Shown one piece after another: positions 26,027-33,292 of a stretch of DNA of 64,000 nt. Under the pieces are notes generated by a model that was not told the DNA's origin, made no database searches, and worked only from the letters and a program-made list of their open reading frames with translations. The translations under genes and the position numbers were made by a program. Numbering within the stretch: position 1 is the stretch's first letter; each line of letters begins with the position of its first letter. This DNA comes from Persicitalea jodogahamensis (GTDB lineage: Bacteria > Bacteroidota > Bacteroidia > Cytophagales > Spirosomataceae): NCBI RefSeq assembly GCF_014651615.1, contig NZ_BMXF01000001.1, positions 1,645,731 to 1,709,730 on the forward strand, in the 5' to 3' direction.

Positions 26027-27208
26027 TCAAATCTTTGCCCAGCGACTGGCTATACCGCTGATTGCCAAAAGTACCATTACAAAAAGAAATCCGGAAGGAA
26101 GTCCGAACCCCTCGGCAATAAAGCCAACAATGGGCGGGCCAGCCATGAAGCCGATAAAGCTCAGCGTTGCAAAGGTTGCTAACCCCGCCGCAGGGGTAGT
26201 GTCAGGCAACCGCATGGAGGCAGCGTATAAAATAGGTGCTCCGAGCGAACAGCCGAAGCCCAGCACCAAAAATCCCAGTAGTACGACGTACGGATGAGGG
26301 AATAAAATTGCAATGAGCAATCCCGCCGCTGCAAGCATTCCTCCGAATGCCAGTAGCCGTTTTTGGCCGAATCGCGGAATAACGGTATCACCAACGAACC
26401 GTCCGATCGTCATGGCCAGCGAGAAAAAGGCAAACCCCAAAGCTGAAAAGGACGCAGAAGATTGGGCGATCTCTCGCAAATAAATGGCGCTCCAGTCAAA
26501 AGACACACCTTCGCCCATGGAAACGGCGATACCTATAAAAATCAGTATCAGCAGGGCTTTGGTCGGTCGGGCCAGTGAGGTACTGTTGGGTGATTTCTCC
26601 TCGTGGATTTTTTTCAGCGTTTGCTGAATAAGAATGAGAAATATAATCAGGAAAACGGCTACCCCCAACAAGTGGAGTGATGCGGGAACCTCCATCCAGA
26701 TCAATGCTCCCGCCAGCGCACTGCCGGCCATTCCGCCTAAGCTCCACATCCCGTGGCAGGTAGACATGATGGTGAGATTCTGCTCCTTCTCCAGATTGGC
26801 CGCGCAGGTATTCATGGATACGTTCAAAAGTGCAGTAAAAAAGCCCATGACGAACAGCCCGAAGCTGAGAATGAGTAAGTTTGGGGCCATGATGGGTAGC
26901 ATCACACTGGCAAAAAAACCGAGTCCGCCGATGAGACAGCCCCGTGCTGAGCCAATGCGCTGAATGATCTTTCCCGTGAAGGGATTCATCACAATGGAAC
27001 CGATAGGCAATAGGAAAAGCGCAAATCCCAGTTGGGCATCATTGATGTCAAGATTGTACTTTACGTACGGAATCCGTGCTACCCAACTGCCGAACAGGAA
27101 GCTGTCTGCCGCAAAAACCAGGCCGACTGCCCGGGCCAGCGGGTTACCAAAAAAGGCAGACAGTGCGCCAAGAATCGACGGACTTATTGTTGCAGTAGAG
27201 GTGCCCAT
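26027..27208 (-). CDS. MFS transporter (YbjJ-like)
   Basis: This 393-residue protein has twelve predicted helices and the MFS loop signature (GKIIQRIGSARGCLIGG between helices 2 and 3). The first segment NPLARAVGLVFAADSFLFGSWVARIPYVK and a mid-protein loop rich in Lys are typical of the YbjJ group of putative sugar or drug exporters. Substrate is unknown. The start codon lies within a perfect ATTTAATATTAAAT palindrome, and a TATCTTTG (minus strand, 27237-27244) resembles a -7 box. It is convergent with the EamA gene. Confidence 0.9.
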   Translation of the reverse strand: MGTSTATISPSILGALSAFFGNPLARAVGLVFAADSFLFGSWVARIPYVKYNLDINDAQLGFALFLLPIGSIVMNPFTGKIIQRIGSARGCLIGGLGFFASVMLPIMAPNLLILSFGLFVMGFFTALLNVSMNTCAANLEKEQNLTIMSTCHGMWSLGGMAGSALAGALIWMEVPASLHLLGVAVFLIIFLILIQQTLKKIHEEKSPNSTSLARPTKALLILIFIGIAVSMGEGVSFDWSAIYLREIAQSSASFSALGFAFFSLAMTIGRFVGDTVIPRFGQKRLLAFGGMLAAAGLLIAILFPHPYVVLLGFLVLGFGCSLGAPILYAASMRLPDTTPAAGLATFATLSFIGFMAGPPIVGFIAEGFGLPSGFLFVMVLLAISGIASRWAKI

Positions 27209-27220
27209 TTAATATTAAAT
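27207..27220. promoter_or_regulatory. Perfect 14-bp palindrome at the MFS start codon
   Basis: ATTTAATATTAAAT overlaps the ATG of the MFS gene by two bases (the ATG is read from the minus strand at 27208). Its half-site ATTTAAT is the same as that of the palindrome in front of feoA, though AT-richness makes chance plausible. Confidence 0.3.
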
Positions 27221-27356
27221 ACGATTTTTTTTTGGGCAAAGATATTAAGGTTTCCCCGGAATCGTTTGGGAAAGGGAAGGAGCCAATGGAACTATTCAGG
27301 TGAGTACCTGCGTATAAGTAAGTGATTTAGAAATGTGAAATAAGAAAGAAAACAAT

Positions 27357-28157
27357 ATGCGGAAAATTGGGGGAGTGCTGTTGGCAGGAGTGATTGCATT
27401 GGGCGTTTTGGCCGGATTCAAGAAGGTTGGGAATACTATAAACCAGCAGGTTGTCACGAATAAGAAAGTGCAAATAGTACAGCTGAGCGAGACTGAGCAA
27501 ACCGAGCAAATTTGCGCCAATCTCTATGATTCGCTCCGGCTCGAAGCTGCCGGACTTTCCCGCGAAGCCTTCCGCTATGCCTGGTACGGGTTTCGGGAGG
27601 CCGGATTTTCCAAGCCCATTCTCGCCATCGCTGATTTTAGCCAGTCTTCCCGAAATAAACGGCTTTACGTCATCGATTTTAGCGCCAATCAGGTAGTACT
27701 AAACACATACGTTGCCCATGGGCGCAATTCGGGCCAGGAATTTGCGAGTAAATTCTCCAATATCAACTCCTCTTATCAATCGAGCCTGGGCTTTTATCGC
27801 GCTATGAATACTTATCAAGGCAAGCATGGCCTCTCGCTGCGCTTGCAGGGTTTGGAAAAAAACATCAACGATCAGGCTCTGGCAAGAGCCATCGTGATGC
27901 ATGGTGCAGACTACGTTAGTGAGGACTTCATCCGGCAGACGGGTCGACTGGGCCGCAGCCTTGGCTGCCCTGCTGTTTCACAGGCCGATCATGAAAGTCT
28001 GATACGATTATTGCATGACGGGGCAGGCCTGTTTTTGTACTATCCCGATGAGACCTATCTTACGCAGTCAAGAATTCTGCAGCGGGCAGCCGTAGCGGCC
28101 ATCCAGACTCCAGCGGCCGATTCCACGACTCACACCGTTCCTTTCCTTAAATCGTAG
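27357..28157 (+). CDS. L,D-transpeptidase catalytic-domain protein (YkuD_2 type)
   Basis: The 266-residue protein has a signal/anchor at about residues 4-22. The catalytic region fits the YkuD_2 group (murein L,D-transpeptidase-like): IVMHGADYV holds His182, and RLGRSLGCPAVS holds the catalytic Cys204. Such enzymes form or trim 3-3 cross-links or attach proteins to peptidoglycan, but this group is little studied. Its 3' end overlaps the convergent second L,D-transpeptidase gene by 28 bases. Location is periplasmic. Confidence 0.88.
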   Translation: MRKIGGVLLAGVIALGVLAGFKKVGNTINQQVVTNKKVQIVQLSETEQTEQICANLYDSLRLEAAGLSREAFRYAWYGFREAGFSKPILAIADFSQSSRNKRLYVIDFSANQVVLNTYVAHGRNSGQEFASKFSNINSSYQSSLGFYRAMNTYQGKHGLSLRLQGLEKNINDQALARAIVMHGADYVSEDFIRQTGRLGRSLGCPAVSQADHESLIRLLHDGAGLFLYYPDETYLTQSRILQRAAVAAIQTPAADSTTHTVPFLKS

Positions 28158-29323
28158 ACATCCTTGTAGTAAATCAGATTTCCGGCTTTGTCCACATCGG
28201 CAGGCAGGAAATACAGGAACGTCGGTACTTTATTCTTCAAAGGATGAGTCTTGGGCTTACGGTCCGTTTCAGGAGTGGCGAGGGCATCCTCTATAAAATT
28301 ATCCTCCACAATTTTTTCTCCAGCTATGTAGTTGGCAAGTTCGGCGGGGTTCTCTAACCTGACACATCCGTGGCTGCGCCAGCGTTGATCGGTTCCGAAA
28401 AGTGTGCGTACATCGGTATCATGCAGGTAAATGGCGTAAGGATTCTGAATGTTCACCTTCATAAAGCCAAGCGAATTGCCTTCCCCTGTATCCTGCCGAA
28501 AACGGTAGGGGAAATTATCCTCCGAAATGTCTTCCCAGTCGATCGTGGTGGGATCCACGATCTGGCCCTTGCGATCAAGTACCTCAATACCGTTTCGTTC
28601 CAGATAATATACATTTTCGCGAATGCGCGGCAGCATCTCTCCCAGAGCAATGCTGGTAGGAATGTTCCAGTAGGGAAAGGTTATGACGTTTGTTGCGTAA
28701 GTGTCCAGACCGGGTGTCTTGGTATTTGCTTTACCGACGATTACATTCATATACAGCTCTTCATTCCCAAGCGAGTCCAGCCCCTTCAGGTAGGCTCCAT
28801 TGATATTGACCAGCACCATGCGCTCCGAACCCCTCGATTGCCGGTGCATCCAGCGGTAGGCATTGAGCGATTCGGCCACCATGGCAGCACTATCGGGCTG
28901 GTTGGCATCCACCAAACGCTTATAGTGTTTTTTAAGAACTTTATAAGCTTCGTAAGGCGGTTCAAGGTTTTCCATTGCCTTTTCTATGTCCCTTCCCTGC
29001 GCTAATTCCCAACCCGCCATATGAATCCTGGTCGTGTCAGCAGGGAGTACTTTCTCGAAATGGCGAATGTGGGCGGGCTTGTGTCCATACCCTATTTCTT
29101 CCAGAAAATTCAACATACCGCGCTCGCGGTACAGGGTGGAATCCCGCCCCAGCCCGATGCTTTGCCCGTAAGCGATTATTTTCTGGTAGTTCTGATTCTC
29201 TTTCATGTCCGTCACCATTTCGGCTTCGGTAACGCTGAACGGGTCTTTTTTCTGACAACTGTTCAACACAAGCATTAAGGAAAATGCCGTGAAGAAGGAT
29301 AACAGGGATATTCTGGGATTCAT
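28130..29323 (-). CDS. Lipoprotein L,D-transpeptidase (YcbB/LdtD-like)
   Basis: This 397-residue protein has a lipobox at residues 20-23 (LNSC), so it is a lipoprotein. The YkuD domain lies at about 165-345 and contains the signature RSHGCVRLENP, with His318 and catalytic Cys320. Upstream, the region 200-300 (NVITFPYWNIPTSIA, MLPRIRENVYYLERNGIEV) matches the YcbB/LdtD group of D,D-endopeptidase-independent transpeptidases, but it lacks the N-terminal peptidoglycan-binding domain of E. coli LdtD. It makes 3-3 peptidoglycan cross-links. It converges on, and overlaps by 28 bases, a different type of L,D-transpeptidase. Confidence 0.9.
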   Translation of the reverse strand: MNPRISLLSFFTAFSLMLVLNSCQKKDPFSVTEAEMVTDMKENQNYQKIIAYGQSIGLGRDSTLYRERGMLNFLEEIGYGHKPAHIRHFEKVLPADTTRIHMAGWELAQGRDIEKAMENLEPPYEAYKVLKKHYKRLVDANQPDSAAMVAESLNAYRWMHRQSRGSERMVLVNINGAYLKGLDSLGNEELYMNVIVGKANTKTPGLDTYATNVITFPYWNIPTSIALGEMLPRIRENVYYLERNGIEVLDRKGQIVDPTTIDWEDISEDNFPYRFRQDTGEGNSLGFMKVNIQNPYAIYLHDTDVRTLFGTDQRWRSHGCVRLENPAELANYIAGEKIVEDNFIEDALATPETDRKPKTHPLKNKVPTFLYFLPADVDKAGNLIYYKDVYDLRKGTV

Positions 29324-29399
29324 AGAGGACGGAAAGTTAAGCTGAATTACTGAATGGTTGAATTGCCTTAAAAAATCCGTGCTAAGCCCGAACCGGAGG

Positions 29400-31571
29400 T
29401 CATACGTTCCACCAATAAGTGAACTTGATGACCAAAGCCCGCGTCTTGACGTGGAAGTTTTCGGGCAGGTAATTGTCGGTGTATACGATGAATAAATCCG
29501 ACGCGGGCTTGTAGCGCCATTGCAGGCGCGTGTTCAGGTTCACGTTATCTGCCTGATTGTTGTATTGCAGGAAGGTAGTCAGGAACAGGTTGTTGCGAAA
29601 AGTCACATCTACGCGTGGGCCAATCAGCCAGTATTCCACCCGGTTCCAGGGCGCAGGTAGTTGGATATTGTTATAGTTACTGCTCAATGTCAGAGCTACA
29701 TAAGGCTGAAAACGGTAGCCCAGAGTGGTAGAAAAGTTAGTGCGTTCACCATTCTGATAATAGCCGCCAAACCGCCCGGAGAGCGAGTAGGTGAAAGTGC
29801 GCTTGGGACTCGAATTAAACTCGAAGCCAGTGGATTTCCAGCGGTGCTCGGTGCCAGTGGCCAATTGCTCACGCCCCGAGTTGGTAGGGTCGAAGGGGCG
29901 GAGAAGTCTCACGTAGTTGGTAGCGGCCCACACAAAAGCCGTGGCGCGGCTCTTAAAGTTAAGGTTGTAGGAGATGAAAGTCTCGTTGTCGGTCAATTCC
30001 AGCTTTTTATTCCAAAAAAGCGTGGTTTGCAGGCGAGGGCCGTGGCTGATGAGCGAATTCGACTTCACAAAAAACAAATACTTGACGCCCGGATTAATTT
30101 TAAAATATCCATTTCGGATAGCGTTGGGTACGTAGCCCACCTCCGCATTGTAGTTGCTGCCTACGTATTCGTGCTGCCATTGAACCGACAGGTTGGTATT
30201 GTCGTAGCTCAGGTCGGCGGCCTGGGCGAAATCATCGCCTTTCCGGTTTGGGCTGAACGATTTTAAGATCATTGCCTTTCCCAACCAGCGGTTGTTGACC
30301 GACAGTAGATTGAACTCGCCGCCAATATTGCGGTTATACCGACTGAAAGCACCGTTCGCCTCGGGAGTATACCGGATGGCATCCTTATTAACCATCATAA
30401 GCCGCACGTTGGAGCGGGCAAAAACCTGCCTTTGCACGGCTACGACCGAAAAATTGTTACCGGGAAGGCTATCCTGGGCAGCAGTCTGGACATTAAGCAC
30501 ACCCACGCGCCAGTTTTGATTTAATTTACCGCTCAGCCGCGCTCCGTACAGAATCGGCACACCGAGGCCGATGCGCCGCGAAAAGAAAGGGCGGATGGAA
30601 GCGTAGCCAAAATTGGCGAAAAGGTCAGCGTTTTCCAGAAAAAACTGCCGTCGCTCGGGGAAAAATAACTCAAAACGATCCAGGTTGGTTTGTTGTACGT
30701 CCACATCGACCTGTGAAAAATCGGGGTTCACAGTGAGGTCGAGGTTAAGCGAGGGCGTAATGCCGATCTTTACATCGCCGCCTACATCATAACTCCGGTT
30801 GTACCCACCTTCTTTCCTGAAATCCCGGGTAAGGCGGGCAGCGGCATAGGGTATCACCGAAACGTTGGCACCTGGCTTGGGAGGGGGTTGATCCCACACC
30901 AGCACGCCCGTATACGCCAGCGAGGCAGTCGGAAACTGCCTGGGTACCGGAGCCCAGGCCGATTTTTCGGCTACGGTAAGTTCCAGCCGACTGAAATTGA
31001 TGCCCCATTCGGTAATACCCGGCTTGTAGCGGATACTTTTAAAGGGGATGGCCGCTTCCCACACCCACTTTTCGTCGTCGTTTTTTACGGCGGTAAACCA
31101 GCGGTTGTCCCAGCTTAGGTTCACCGATGCCCCGTCGTACTGTTGTCCGTCCCAGGGTGCACCCGCTGCGTTGGAGCCGAAGGAGAACCCATTGGTGCGG
31201 TCGCCGAACGTGTCCATGAACAGCAGGAAGTTATCGTTATTATTGAAGCTGAAGTCACGCCGCAGCGACTCCACCACCAGCGATCCCGGGACGGGTTTGA
31301 AATTTTTGACCAGTATGTAAATATTCTGCTGGTCATAGGTCATTTGCACCTCCGTCCGCGTTCGCGCAAAGCTGGTGTCAATGGGCTGTACCATGAAAAA
31401 ATCGGTGGCCACCTGCGCATCCTGCCAGACCGCTTCGTCGGCTACGCCGTCAATCTTTACTTCTGATTGGGTGGGGTAAATGCGGTACTGGTACTTTTGA
31501 TTTGGCTTCTGGGCCAGCAGCGAGCCCGAAATTCCTAAAATCAAAAATAAGACTGATATAAAGCGACACAC
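29400..31571 (-). CDS. DUF5916 outer-membrane protein with CBM9-like domain
   Basis: The 723-residue protein has a signal peptide (residues 1-20, SLLAQ). Residues about 30-220 form a CBM9-like beta-sandwich (EVKIDGVADEAVWQDAQVA), and the rest is a DUF5916 beta-barrel with FPERRQFFLENADLFANFG and RPFFSRRIGL, hallmark motifs of the family. The barrel ends in strands finishing KFTYWWNV. The start is a GTG at 31571, as no ATG lies near. Family members are surface-exposed, likely for binding glycans or oligosaccharides, though no reaction is known. Confidence 0.88.
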   Translation of the reverse strand: MCRFISVLFLILGISGSLLAQKPNQKYQYRIYPTQSEVKIDGVADEAVWQDAQVATDFFMVQPIDTSFARTRTEVQMTYDQQNIYILVKNFKPVPGSLVVESLRRDFSFNNNDNFLLFMDTFGDRTNGFSFGSNAAGAPWDGQQYDGASVNLSWDNRWFTAVKNDDEKWVWEAAIPFKSIRYKPGITEWGINFSRLELTVAEKSAWAPVPRQFPTASLAYTGVLVWDQPPPKPGANVSVIPYAAARLTRDFRKEGGYNRSYDVGGDVKIGITPSLNLDLTVNPDFSQVDVDVQQTNLDRFELFFPERRQFFLENADLFANFGYASIRPFFSRRIGLGVPILYGARLSGKLNQNWRVGVLNVQTAAQDSLPGNNFSVVAVQRQVFARSNVRLMMVNKDAIRYTPEANGAFSRYNRNIGGEFNLLSVNNRWLGKAMILKSFSPNRKGDDFAQAADLSYDNTNLSVQWQHEYVGSNYNAEVGYVPNAIRNGYFKINPGVKYLFFVKSNSLISHGPRLQTTLFWNKKLELTDNETFISYNLNFKSRATAFVWAATNYVRLLRPFDPTNSGREQLATGTEHRWKSTGFEFNSSPKRTFTYSLSGRFGGYYQNGERTNFSTTLGYRFQPYVALTLSSNYNNIQLPAPWNRVEYWLIGPRVDVTFRNNLFLTTFLQYNNQADNVNLNTRLQWRYKPASDLFIVYTDNYLPENFHVKTRALVIKFTYWWNV

Positions 31572-31618
31572 GTGGATGAGGATTGAATGTAGGAGGTAAA
31601 GGTAGGCGCTCTTTGGCT

Positions 31619-32125
31619 TTACTCCATCATGTGTGGCGTAGGTTTCCAGCGAAAAGACCGCTCATCGATAGCCCGCATGGTACAGAGAATTCCATCCAGA
31701 TGATCGAGTTCATGCTGCAGTAATTCAGAAAGGTCGTCGGTAAGCTCCCATTCCTGGACTTGCCAGTTTTCATCATAAAACTGCAGTCGGATGGAGCGAT
31801 GACGCCGGAGCTGTACCAAAAGGTTAGGCAGGCTCATGCAATCATCCCAAAGGACTATGGTTTCCTCACTGCGGCCGATAATGTTGGGATTGATAAAAAT
31901 GGTTGATTTGCCATCGACATACATATAGACGAGCCGTTTCATATAACCCAACTGAGGGGCGGCGATTGCCCTGCCCGCCCGATATTTGTCCCTGAACTCT
32001 ACCAGGGCATTGTGCAGGTCGCGTGTCATGCTGGCAATGAGGTCAGAGTCATCAGGCGACAGGGGTTCGCAGCTTTGATAAAGTCGTGCATCACCAAGCA
32101 GGAGGATGTCAGTCAGGCCTTTCAT
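31619..32125 (-). CDS. Divergent peptide deformylase
   Basis: Starting at the ATG at 32125 (MKGLTDILLLGDARLYQ) the protein has 168 residues. The three deformylase motifs are recognisable but altered: GRAIAAPQLG replaces the usual GxGxAAxQ, WDDCMSLP replaces EGCLS, and QHELDHLDG matches HExDH. The metal-binding Cys, both His and the catalytic Glu and Gln are therefore kept. The enzyme removes N-formyl from nascent proteins, or it may be a specialised paralogue. A terminator-like hairpin lies about 20 bases upstream on the same strand. Confidence 0.85.
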   Translation of the reverse strand: MKGLTDILLLGDARLYQSCEPLSPDDSDLIASMTRDLHNALVEFRDKYRAGRAIAAPQLGYMKRLVYMYVDGKSTIFINPNIIGRSEETIVLWDDCMSLPNLLVQLRRHRSIRLQFYDENWQVQEWELTDDLSELLQHELDHLDGILCTMRAIDERSFRWKPTPHMME

Positions 32126-32146
32126 CGGAGGTTTTTTTAACCTGAA

Positions 32147-32174
32147 AAGCACCCCATCTTGCGATGAGGTGCTT
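32147..32174 (-). terminator. Terminator-like hairpin before the deformylase gene
   Basis: AAGCACC (32147-32153) pairs with GGTGCTT (32168-32174), and CATC with GATG inside, around a TTGC loop with one mismatch. On the minus strand it is followed by four T. No minus-strand gene is visible upstream, so this could be an attenuator or the terminator of a lost gene. Confidence 0.5.
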
Positions 32175-32337
32175 CCAGTATTTCAGCAACTAATGACAGC
32201 AGTGTGTGTATAGTATGCTGAATATCGTAGTGCCAGTAGTGAGACTGAATCAGCCGTCAATCGTCACACGTAGTATTAAAAATATTATTTAATAAGCAGA
32301 AATAATTCCTGAATTGAAATTTCGCCCAATGATACAA

Positions 32338-32373
32338 TTTTGTTTAGTAAAAACCTATTTTCACTAAACAAAA
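32338..32373. repeat. Perfect 11-bp inverted repeat
   Basis: TTTTGTTTAGT (32338-32348) is the exact reverse complement of ACTAAACAAAA (32363-32373), with a 14-base loop that itself is A-rich then T-rich. It could be a terminator-like hairpin, a protein site, or a scar of a mobile element. Confidence 0.9.
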
Positions 32374-32450
32374 GTTAAAAATTAATTGTATGATACTCAT
32401 TTTGAGAAGTTTTTTGCCGACAAACTAAATTTGACTCACAGGTAGTGTAA

Positions 32451-32735
32451 GTACCCACAGTTGACAATGGCTTTAGCGTCGATGGGAAGAAGATTAACTG
32501 TTACGCCCAACTGCATAATGGGAGGTTCGACGATCATTTGCATACTAGCCGCTTCGTCATAGGTTGGCTGTCGTTAATTTTTATGGCTGAGCCGACCAAC
32601 ACGATCTTTGAGATAGACGGCACGGCGGTGAATTGCCCCGATTTATACCGGAGGGTGTTTCAAAGCAAAACTCTCGCGAGCATACCCAGCAACAAACCGA
32701 GGAATTTGAAAAAAGTACGTATAGAGCAGAAATAA
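32451..32735 (+). pseudogene. Open frame without a start, likely remnant
   Basis: From a TAA at 32448-32450 the frame stays open for 94 codons to TAA 32733-32735. It begins VPTVDNGFSVDGKKINCYAQ and later reads EPTNTIFEIDGTAVNCPDLY. The only ATG is at 32583. Codon use in the first half is protein-like, so this may be the tail of a decayed gene. No family is recognised. Confidence 0.3.
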
Positions 32736-32832
32736 GAAGTATATTCTTACAGAATAGGTACTTACTCACTAGCATTCAAATGCAAGCAAAACCCCTACGG
32801 GCCTGTTCCTCTGTTTCTCCAAAAAAACGATA

Positions 32833-33225
32833 ATGATCCGACTCGACCACGTCGCGCTCTATTCATCTCAAATTGAAGTGATCCGGCAATTTTATGAAAA
32901 ATACTTCGGCGCGAATGCCAACGAAAAGTATATCAACCCACGTAAAGGATTTGAATCGTATTTTTTGAGCTTTGCCGGTGGGGCTCGCCTGGAAATCATG
33001 CAAAAAGTGAATGTAGCAAACGGGGCAAATCCCGAAGGCGCGGAGTACCTGGGCTTGACGCACTTCGCCCTGTCAGTAGGGAGTAAGGAAGAAGTCGACG
33101 CGCTAACCGACAGGTTGCGGGCCGAAAACTACCGGGTAGTCGGCGAACCAAGAACCACCGGCGATGGCTACTACGAAAGTGTCATCCTCGACCCTGATGG
33201 AAATCGCGTGGAAATCGTGGCCTGA
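32833..33225 (+). CDS. VOC-superfamily protein (glyoxalase/dioxygenase-like)
   Basis: This 130-residue protein has the paired beta-alpha-beta-beta-beta fold of the vicinal oxygen chelate family. Metal ligands expected from glyoxalase I are present: His6 in LDHVALYSS, Glu in LEIMQKV, His in LTHFALSVGS and Glu in VEIVA at the end. It is of single-domain length, so it probably dimerises. Function may be methylglyoxal detoxification or another lyase or dioxygenase reaction; the sequence does not decide. The stop codon lies within a hairpin that may end the transcript. Confidence 0.88.
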   Translation: MIRLDHVALYSSQIEVIRQFYEKYFGANANEKYINPRKGFESYFLSFAGGARLEIMQKVNVANGANPEGAEYLGLTHFALSVGSKEEVDALTDRLRAENYRVVGEPRTTGDGYYESVILDPDGNRVEIVA

Positions 33226-33249
33226 CGATTAACGTCAGGCCCGTTTCTG
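33219..33249 (+). terminator. Terminator-like hairpin overlapping the VOC stop
   Basis: GGCCTGACG (33219-33227) pairs perfectly with CGTCAGGCC (33233-33241) around ATTAA, followed by a weak CGTTTCTG. The TGA stop at 33223-33225 is inside the left arm. Confidence 0.6.
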
Positions 33250-33292
33250 ATAGAGCTGAGCTATGGATTACACAGCAATGGCTGCATCCAAA

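Larger units (their letters stand above)
32175..32832. other. 658-base gap with inverted repeat and gene remnant
   Basis: The left part is AT-rich and contains a long inverted repeat (32338-32373); the right part holds an open frame (32451-32735) without a start. I see no complete gene. Confidence 0.5.
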
